12,563 nt of DNA, taken from the NCBI GenBank assembly GCA_944391635.1, contig CALXUL010000320.1:1-12563 (forward strand), written 5' to 3'. Shown here piece after piece: positions 7,241 to 12,563 of the stretch. The position numbers and the translations under genes are program-made. The notes below the pieces were generated by a model. The model made no database searches. It was not told the origin of the DNA and saw only the letters and a list, made by a program, of their open reading frames with translations. Every line of letters begins with the position of its first letter. The first letter of the stretch is position 1. The stretch is from an uncultured Clostridia bacterium (GTDB lineage Bacteria > Bacillota > Clostridia > UBA1381).

Positions 7241-8215
7241 ATGAACAATGATATAAGAAAGATTGGAGTATTAACAAGCGGAGGCGATGCACCGGGCATG
7301 AACGCTGCAATACGCGCTGTTGTTAGAACCGGGACATATTATGGTTTGACAGTTATGGGCGTTAAGCGTGGTTATAACGGTCTTATAAACGGAGAAATGA
7401 TAGAAATGAACGCAAGAACCGTTTCAGATACGTTGCAAAAGGGCGGTACTATACTTCAGACGGCAAGATGTCTTGAGTTTAAAGAAGAAGCAGGCGTTAA
7501 AAAGGCTTGTGAAATTGCAAAAGTTTTCGGACTTGACGGGCTTATTGTTATAGGCGGTGACGGTTCATTCCGTGGTGCAAGAGATTTATCAAGAGCGGGA
7601 TTGCCTACGATTGCTATGCCGGGCACAATAGATAATGATATTGATTGCAGTGAATATACTATTGGTTATGACACCTGCCTTAATACTGTAATTGAAGCGG
7701 TGGATAAAATCCGTGATACATCATCCTCGCACGAACGCTGTTCGGTAATTGAAGTTATGGGTAGAAACGCAGGATATATTGCTCTTAATGCGGGAATTGC
7801 ATGCGGAGCGGAGGTTGTATTGGTACCGGAGCGCGAATACAGCTTTGATGAAGATGTATTGCGCCCGATTCTTGAGGGTAAAGCTCGTGGCAGACGCCAG
7901 AGTATTGTAATTGTTGCTGAGGGAATCGGCGGTGTTATTGACATGGCAAAAGAAATCGAAGAGAAAACTGGTATTGAATCAAGAGCTACTATACTTGGGC
8001 ATATCCAGCGCGGAGGCTCGCCGAGTGCGCGTGACCGTGTGGTTGCAAGCGAGATGGGTGCGAAATGCGTTGAGCTTCTGCTTGAGGGCAAATCCAATAG
8101 GATAGTATGCATGCAAGACAACAAGGTTATAGATGTTGATATTGAAGAAGGCCTTGCAATGAAAAAGGAGTTGCCGCAGGAAGTAATTGATTTGGCAAAG
8201 AAACTTTCTACTTGA
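7241..8215 (+). CDS. pfkA: ATP-dependent 6-phosphofructokinase
   Basis: This 324-residue enzyme phosphorylates fructose 6-phosphate to fructose 1,6-bisphosphate, the committed step of glycolysis. The N-terminal ATP loop reads LTSGGDAPGMNAAIR. GGDGS (105-109) has Gly108 and PGTIDND has Gly128, the pair that marks ATP use; PPi-dependent relatives carry Asp and Lys there. Asp131 is the catalytic base, corresponding to Asp127 of E. coli. Arg25 and Arg29 correspond to effector-site arginines Arg21 and Arg25, while the later effector segment reads ARGRR instead of the lysine-rich form of E. coli, so the allosteric response may differ in detail. ATG 7241 is preceded by AAGGAAAGG (7219-7227). It is the third gene of the mtrB operon and is followed by an intrinsic terminator and then pyk. 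Confidence 0.97.
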   Translation: MNNDIRKIGVLTSGGDAPGMNAAIRAVVRTGTYYGLTVMGVKRGYNGLINGEMIEMNARTVSDTLQKGGTILQTARCLEFKEEAGVKKACEIAKVFGLDGLIVIGGDGSFRGARDLSRAGLPTIAMPGTIDNDIDCSEYTIGYDTCLNTVIEAVDKIRDTSSSHERCSVIEVMGRNAGYIALNAGIACGAEVVLVPEREYSFDEDVLRPILEGKARGRRQSIVIVAEGIGGVIDMAKEIEEKTGIESRATILGHIQRGGSPSARDRVVASEMGAKCVELLLEGKSNRIVCMQDNKVIDVDIEEGLAMKKELPQEVIDLAKKLST

Positions 8216-8227
8216 TATTTCATTCTG

Positions 8228-8259
8228 GGGCTGTGTTATAAACGCGGCCCTGATTTTTT
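8228..8259 (+). terminator. Intrinsic terminator after pfkA
   Basis: GGGCTGTGTT (8228-8237) pairs over all ten positions, two of them G-U, with AACGCGGCCC (8241-8250) across a three-base ATA loop. Six T follow at 8254-8259. It lies 12 bases after the pfkA stop and 36 bases before the pyk start. With no clear promoter between it and pyk, it probably lets through part of the transcripts and sets the pfkA to pyk ratio; that last point is inference. Confidence 0.85.
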
Positions 8260-8295
8260 GGGATTATTATTTTATAAAGGACGGTTATTCCTAAT

Positions 8296-10050
8296 ATGAG
8301 AAGAACAAAAATTATATGTACTATGGGTCCTGCTACTGATGATGACGCTGTTTTACGGGATTTGATGCTTGCCGGCATGGATGTCGCAAGGCTTAATTTT
8401 TCCCACGGCACTCATGAGGAAGCAAAAGCCAGAATGGACCGTATTAAACGCATTCGTGAAGAACTTGATAAGCCGGTGGCAATTCTGCTTGATACAAAAG
8501 GTCCTGAAATACGGCTTAAAACCTTTAAAGGTGGAAAGGCATTTCTTAAAGAGGGTGCAAATTTTACTCTGTATACCACAGATGTAGAGGGCGATGAGAA
8601 TGGTGTGTCTATCACATACAAGAATCTGCCAAAGGACATTAAACCCGGAGCAACCCTTTTGATAGATGACGGACTGATTGAAATAGAAGCGCTTAGCGTA
8701 AAAGCAGACAGAATCCTCTGCCGCGTAAAATCTGGAGGTCCGGTTTCCGACTCTAAAGGTGTAAATGTGCCAAATGTATCCTTGTCTATGCCGTATATGA
8801 GCCAGAAGGATATTGATGATATTATTTTCGGTATAGAACAGGATGTTGATTTTATTGCCGCATCTTTTGTGAGAACTGCTGATGATGTGCTTGAAGTACG
8901 AAATCTTCTTGAAAAGCATAACGGCGCAAATATCCGTATTATTTCAAAAATAGAAAACCGTGAAGGTGTTGAAAATATCGATGAAATACTGAAAGTTTCA
9001 AACGGTGTTATGGTTGCGCGCGGCGATATGGGCGTTGAGATTCCTCTTGAGGTGCTTCCTGTTATTCAAAAGCAGATTATTAAGAAAACTTACCGTGCTG
9101 GCAAGGTTGTTATTACCGCAACACAAATGCTTGATTCTATGATTAGAAACCCAAGACCTACACGTGCGGAAACAACGGATGTTGCCAATGCTATATATGA
9201 CGGAACGAGCGCTATAATGCTGTCGGGAGAAACGGCTATCGGCAAATATCCTGTTGACACAGTAAAAACCATGGCGACTATTGCAGAGCGTACAGAATTG
9301 GATATTGATTACGTAAAAAGGCTCAATAATGTGACGCTTGATATATCAAACATGGATGTAACAAATGCTCTGTCGCATGCGACATGTACAACCGCACATG
9401 ACCTTCGCGCATCTGCAATAATTGCGCTTACCTATGGCGGTACTACCGCACAGATGATTTCAAAATTCCGTCCGACCTGTCCTATTATTGCACCGACTAT
9501 CAGCAAAAAAGCAAGACGTCAGCTTAACTTGTCATGGGGCGTTGTGCCGGTAATGAGTGAAAGACGTAATAATACCGACGAACTGTTTGAACATGCTGTT
9601 GAGTGCGCGCAGAAAACCGGCTTGGTCAAAAGCGGCGACCTTGTTGTAATAACAGGCGGTGCGCCTATCGGTGTAAGCGGTACTACCAATATAATGAAGG
9701 TTCATCTTGTTGGTAATATTTTAGTCCGTGGTGTGGGCGTTACAAAACTTCATCAAACTGCAAAAATATGTGTAGTTGACGGGCTTGAAGATTTGGAACA
9801 GAATTTTGAGGAAGGTGAGATTGTTGTTACAAAAGTAACATCTCCCGATATGGTTGGAATTTTAAAGAAAGCGTCAGGCATTATTACAGAAGAAAAGGGC
9901 GAATACTGTTATGCCGCAATTATCGGCATGGCGCTTGATATACCGGTTATTACAGGGGCGGCAAACGCAACCAATATTTTAAAGACCGGAACAGTTGTTA
10001 CGATGGACGCGGCGCAAGGATTTGTTTACGGCGGCGCTGAAAAAATCTGA
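8296..10050 (+). CDS. pyk: Pyruvate kinase with extra C-terminal PEP-utilising-type domain
   Basis: This 584-residue enzyme transfers phosphate from PEP to ADP, making pyruvate and ATP in the last step of glycolysis. The barrel starts RRTKIICTMGPAT. It has DTKGPEIR (66-73), with Glu71 at the position that marks potassium-dependent forms, the catalytic Lys218 in ISKIENREG, ARGDMGVEIP, and the signature ATQMLDSMIRNPRPTRAE. After the allosteric domain comes an added segment of about 110 residues (475-584) like that of Bacillus pyruvate kinases (about 586 residues), related to the phosphohistidine domain of PEP-utilising enzymes. There the usual SHAAV reads CYAAI, with Tyr539 in the His position, so this domain cannot be phosphorylated in the normal way. 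ATG 8296 has AAAGGA 14 bases upstream, a rather long spacing. The next gene starts 19 bases downstream. Confidence 0.96.
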   Translation: MRRTKIICTMGPATDDDAVLRDLMLAGMDVARLNFSHGTHEEAKARMDRIKRIREELDKPVAILLDTKGPEIRLKTFKGGKAFLKEGANFTLYTTDVEGDENGVSITYKNLPKDIKPGATLLIDDGLIEIEALSVKADRILCRVKSGGPVSDSKGVNVPNVSLSMPYMSQKDIDDIIFGIEQDVDFIAASFVRTADDVLEVRNLLEKHNGANIRIISKIENREGVENIDEILKVSNGVMVARGDMGVEIPLEVLPVIQKQIIKKTYRAGKVVITATQMLDSMIRNPRPTRAETTDVANAIYDGTSAIMLSGETAIGKYPVDTVKTMATIAERTELDIDYVKRLNNVTLDISNMDVTNALSHATCTTAHDLRASAIIALTYGGTTAQMISKFRPTCPIIAPTISKKARRQLNLSWGVVPVMSERRNNTDELFEHAVECAQKTGLVKSGDLVVITGGAPIGVSGTTNIMKVHLVGNILVRGVGVTKLHQTAKICVVDGLEDLEQNFEEGEIVVTKVTSPDMVGILKKASGIITEEKGEYCYAAIIGMALDIPVITGAANATNILKTGTVVTMDAAQGFVYGGAEKI

Positions 10051-10069
10051 TTTTAAAGCAGGTGGTATT

Positions 10070-10486
10070 ATGGAAACTTCGGTTATACTTGAGGTACGGT
10101 ATGCAGAAACCGATATGATGGGGATAATGCATCATTCAAGGTATTACCCTTGGTTTGAAGTTGTGCGAACAGAATTTATCAAAAATGCGGGCATTACCTA
10201 TTCTGAACTTGAAAAAAGCGGGATACTTCTGCCTCTTACCGAAACCGGCGCAAAGTATTATGAGGGTTTAAAATATGAGGAAAAGGCGGAGGTTATATGC
10301 AGGCTTAAAGAACTGTCTGTCGCACGCTGCGGGTTCTTTTATACTGTGCGCAGGGTTTCGGACGGGCATATAACTACCGAAGGTTTTACAAGGCACGGAT
10401 TTGTTGACCCGTCATTTCATCCGATAAATATTAAAAAGAAAAACCCCGGGCTTTTTGATTCGCTTATGTCGCTTAAAGAGGAGTAG
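10070..10486 (+). CDS. Acyl-CoA thioesterase, 4-hydroxybenzoyl-CoA thioesterase/YbgC-like hotdog family
   Basis: A 138-residue single hotdog-fold protein, the normal length for this family of cytoplasmic enzymes that hydrolyse acyl-CoA thioesters. The N-terminal signature VRYAETDMMGIMHHSRYYPW is present, with Asp15 at the catalytic position and the HH-x-x-YY-x-WFE helix after it. The central VARCGFFYTVRR strand and the GFTRHGFVD strand also fit. Substrate cannot be read from the sequence; short or branched acyl-CoA or aromatic CoA esters are typical of relatives. ATG 10070 is preferred because AGGTGG lies just upstream and the family begins shortly before the VRYAETD strand; in-frame starts from 9995 overlap pyk. 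It lies between pyk and a 2-hydroxyacid dehydrogenase, with only five bases to the latter, so it is probably in the same transcript. Confidence 0.86.
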   Translation: METSVILEVRYAETDMMGIMHHSRYYPWFEVVRTEFIKNAGITYSELEKSGILLPLTETGAKYYEGLKYEEKAEVICRLKELSVARCGFFYTVRRVSDGHITTEGFTRHGFVDPSFHPINIKKKNPGLFDSLMSLKEE

Positions 10487-10491
10487 ACAAT

Positions 10492-11436
10492 ATGAAAATT
10501 GTAGTTTTGGACGCATTGACTTTGGGAGAGGATATGGACTTTTCGCCTCTTGAAGAGTTGGGAGAACTTACTGTATATCCATCAAGCGCACAAAATGAGG
10601 TTGCAGGCAGGATTAAGGGTTTTGATGCCGTTGTATTTAATAAGATAAAAATGAACCGGGAAAATCTTGAAGGCTCAGGAGTAAAACTTCTATGCGTTAC
10701 AGCTACCGGGTATGATAACATAGATATTGATTATTGCAGAAAAAGCGGTATTGCCGTTATGAATGTTGTTAATTATTCAACCGATAGCGTCGCCCAGCTT
10801 ACAGTGGGATTGGTTTTGGAGCTTACAATGCATCTTAGAAGTTATTTTGAATATGTACAAAGCGGGAAATATTCTAAAAGCGGAGTTGCAAACCACCTTA
10901 TACCTGTATTTTGTGAGCTTTCAGGCAAGACTTGGGGAGTTATAGGTATGGGCGCTATCGGAAAGGCTGTAGCTAAAATAGCCGAAGCATTTGGCTGCAA
11001 GGTTATATATACAAGGAATACACCGGACGGGAATGAGGCTTGTGTTGGGCTTTTGGAGCTTATGAGAAAAAGTGATATTATTACAGTGCATTTGCCGCTG
11101 ACTCAAAATACACGTGGTATTTTAGATGAAAAGATGCTTTCCTTAATGAAAGAGCAGGCAGTTATTGTAAACACTTCAAGGGGCGCGGTATTTGATGAGG
11201 CTGCGCTTGCAAAAGCTGTAAAAGAGAGAAGAATTGCCGGTGCGGCGGTCGATGTGTTTTCTGTGGAGCCTTTGCCGGAAAACCACCCGTTTATGGAAAT
11301 TAAAGATATGCCGAATTTTCTTATGACGCCGCATATGGCTTGGGGCGCATATGAGGCAAGATGCAGATTGGTTAAGAATGTAGCGCTCAATATAAAGGCG
11401 TTTTCCGACGGCAGAATGGATAATAGGATTGTCTGA
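10492..11436 (+). CDS. D-isomer-specific 2-hydroxyacid dehydrogenase, hydroxypyruvate/glycerate reductase-like
   Basis: This 314-residue enzyme belongs to the family that interconverts 2-oxo acids and D-2-hydroxy acids with NAD(P)H in the cytoplasm. The opening MKIVVLDALTL and VTATGYDNIDIDYC match the hydroxypyruvate reductase/glycerate dehydrogenase branch. The nucleotide fold has GMGAIG (152-157). The catalytic triad is visible: Arg230 in NTSRGA, Glu259 in VFSVEPLP and His281 in TPHMAWG. After the second strand (KVIYTRNTP) there is no Asp, but an Arg, which suggests NADPH may be accepted; this is inference. The ATG follows GAGGAG (10479-10484), which lies within the end of the thioesterase gene. 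Its place after pfkA and pyk fits metabolism of three-carbon acids, but pyruvate, hydroxypyruvate and glyoxylate cannot be told apart as substrates. Confidence 0.9.
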   Translation: MKIVVLDALTLGEDMDFSPLEELGELTVYPSSAQNEVAGRIKGFDAVVFNKIKMNRENLEGSGVKLLCVTATGYDNIDIDYCRKSGIAVMNVVNYSTDSVAQLTVGLVLELTMHLRSYFEYVQSGKYSKSGVANHLIPVFCELSGKTWGVIGMGAIGKAVAKIAEAFGCKVIYTRNTPDGNEACVGLLELMRKSDIITVHLPLTQNTRGILDEKMLSLMKEQAVIVNTSRGAVFDEAALAKAVKERRIAGAAVDVFSVEPLPENHPFMEIKDMPNFLMTPHMAWGAYEARCRLVKNVALNIKAFSDGRMDNRIV

Positions 11437-11464
11437 GCAAATTTATTCCAATAGTCTGTTTTTG

Positions 11465-11493
11465 TTGACTTTTGCCTTGTCAAAATGTATAAT
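11465..11493 (+). promoter_or_regulatory. Strong predicted sigma-A promoter for the flavodiiron gene, with overlapping inverted repeat
   Basis: TTGACT (11465-11470) and TATAAT (11488-11493) are separated by 17 bases, the best promoter match in the window. A short inverted repeat TTGAC-N9-GTCAA (11465-11469 and 11479-11483) covers the -35 box and the spacer, where a repressor could bind. The repeat is only five bases per arm and could be chance. The leader to the start at 11545 is about 45 bases. No intrinsic terminator is visible between 11437 and this promoter. Confidence 0.72.
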
Positions 11494-11544
11494 ATAAAAG
11501 GTGCGCCGCTAAAAAAAGAGGAGCACTGGAACGGAGAGATGAAA

Positions 11545-12563
11545 ATGAAAATTACCGAGGATATTAAATACATAGGCGTTAACGACCATGATATTGATTT
11601 GTTTGAGGGTCAGTATGTCGTTGAAAACGGAATGGCATATAACTCATACCTCATTTTAGATGAAAAACCGGCTGTACTGGATACGGTAGATGCAAGGTTC
11701 GCAAGTCAGTGGCTTTCAAATATAAAAGAGGCTCTCGGCGGCAAAGCGCCTGCCTATCTTGTGATACATCATATGGAGCCTGACCATTCGGCAAATATTA
11801 CTGAATTTATGCAGACATACCCTGAGGCTGTTATTGTTGCAAGCACAAAGGCTTTTTCAATGATGAAGCAGTTTTATCAGGATAATTTTGATGGCAGAAG
11901 AATTGAGGTAAAAGATGGCGATACTCTAAAACTCGGTAAACATACGCTGAGTTTTATCGGTGCGCCAATGGTGCATTGGCCTGAAGTGCTAATGTCATAT
12001 GATAGCTGTGATAAGGTGTTATTTTCAGCAGATGGGTTTGGTAAATTCGGTGCTCTTGACGCTGATGAGGACTGGGCTTGCGAAGCAAGACGGTATTATT
12101 TCGGGATTGTGGGCAAGTATGGCGCGCAGGTACAGCAGGTTTTGAAAAAGGCGGCAAATATTGAAATTTCGGTAATCTGTCCTTTGCACGGTCCTGTTTT
12201 GAGCGAAAATCTGGAGTATTATCTGAATCTTTATGATATATGGTCATCTTACCGCGCTGAATCTGAAGGGGTAATGATTGCATATACGTCGGTTTACGGC
12301 AATACAAAAAAAGCAGTCGAGATGCTGAAAAGTCTATTGGATGAAAAGGGCATAAAAACAGTAATATGCGACCTTGCCCGCAGCGATATGGCAGAAGCGG
12401 TTGAGGATGCGTTCAGATACAGTAGTTTGGTTCTTGCTACGACTACATATAATGCTGATATTTTCCCGTTTATGCGTGAATTTATACACCATCTGACCGA
12501 ACGTAATTTCCAGAACAGGAAGATTGCGATGATTGAAAACGGTTCCTGGGCTGCAACTGCCGC
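11545..12563 (+). CDS. fprA: Flavodiiron protein (FprA-type oxygen/nitric oxide reductase), 3' end missing
   Basis: The window holds 339 codons and the frame is still open at the last base. Flavodiiron proteins reduce oxygen to water or nitric oxide to nitrous oxide and protect anaerobes. The N-terminal metallo-beta-lactamase-like domain carries the diiron ligands His76, Glu78 and Asp80 in HHMEPDH, His144 in VHWPE, Asp163 in FSADGFG and His215 in CPLHGP. A flavodoxin domain starts at about residue 250, with the FMN phosphate loop YTSVYGNTKKA and a later ENGSWAATA segment. ATG 11545 is preceded at eight bases by GGAG (11533-11536). ATG 11539 is in frame too, would add two residues, and is too close to that site. 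Whether a rubredoxin or other domain follows is beyond the window. It has its own strong promoter. Confidence 0.94.
   Translation, partial: MKITEDIKYIGVNDHDIDLFEGQYVVENGMAYNSYLILDEKPAVLDTVDARFASQWLSNIKEALGGKAPAYLVIHHMEPDHSANITEFMQTYPEAVIVASTKAFSMMKQFYQDNFDGRRIEVKDGDTLKLGKHTLSFIGAPMVHWPEVLMSYDSCDKVLFSADGFGKFGALDADEDWACEARRYYFGIVGKYGAQVQQVLKKAANIEISVICPLHGPVLSENLEYYLNLYDIWSSYRAESEGVMIAYTSVYGNTKKAVEMLKSLLDEKGIKTVICDLARSDMAEAVEDAFRYSSLVLATTTYNADIFPFMREFIHHLTERNFQNRKIAMIENGSWAATA

Noticed and set aside
7666..8223. A 185-codon open frame on the minus strand opposite pfkA.
   Set aside because: It is fully antisense to a well-conserved enzyme gene. Its translation is Ser/Arg/Ile-rich and low in structure, resembles no family, and has no ribosome site. 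It is a by-product of the codon pattern of pfkA.
8251..8290. Possible -10-like AT stretch (TATTTTATAA) upstream of pyk.
   Set aside because: No -35 box lies at a suitable distance; the matching region is the terminator stem.
8353..8919. A 188-codon open frame on the minus strand opposite the 5' part of pyk.
   Set aside because: It is antisense to the conserved pyruvate kinase barrel, with no family likeness and no upstream signals.
11103..11573. A minus-strand open frame overlapping the end of the dehydrogenase and the flavodiiron promoter.
   Set aside because: It covers conserved + strand coding sequence and the best promoter in the window, and its product resembles nothing I recognise.

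Overview
The window reads as a stretch of core chromosome from a low-to-mid GC Gram-positive anaerobe, most likely a member of the Clostridia (Bacillota). Three things point there. The gene order murB-rapZ-yvcK-whiA-dnaE followed by pfkA-pyk is typical of that class. Nearly every gene has a strong GGAGG-type ribosome binding site. The last gene is a flavodiiron protein, a family common in anaerobes. I cannot name a genus from the sequence. All twelve genes lie on the + strand, tightly packed. I see no tRNA, rRNA, CRISPR array, insertion sequence or phage gene.

Layout: (1) Positions 1-3147 hold the envelope and regulation cluster: the 3' end of murB, then rapZ, yvcK and whiA, with gaps of 25, 31 and 1 bases. 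MurB acts on UDP-GlcNAc-enolpyruvate, and RapZ and YvcK are both tied in other bacteria to amino-sugar/UDP-GlcNAc control, so the block has a common theme. (2) Positions 3173-6655 hold dnaE, a full-length DNA polymerase III alpha subunit whose PHP domain keeps all its expected metal ligands. (3) After a roughly 125-base AT-rich gap with a good sigma-A-type promoter comes a small operon: mtrB (TRAP, the tryptophan-activated RNA-binding attenuation protein), a 65-residue DUF2007-like protein, and pfkA. It ends in a clear intrinsic terminator at 8228-8259. (4) pyk, a hotdog thioesterase and a D-2-hydroxyacid dehydrogenase follow with short gaps, so they are probably co-transcribed with one another and partly by read-through from pfkA. 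(5) A near-consensus promoter at 11465-11493 drives a flavodiiron protein that runs off the end of the window.

The most notable item is TRAP. It is embedded in a glycolytic operon beside an uncharacterised small protein. Its tryptophan pocket is largely conserved, but one of the three classic RNA-contact basic residues (Arg58 in Bacillus subtilis) is replaced by Asn, and no GAG/UAG repeat target is visible nearby. Pyruvate kinase carries the extra C-terminal PEP-utilising-type domain seen in Bacillus, but with Tyr in place of the phosphorylatable His. The rest of the window is conventional, well-conserved housekeeping sequence.
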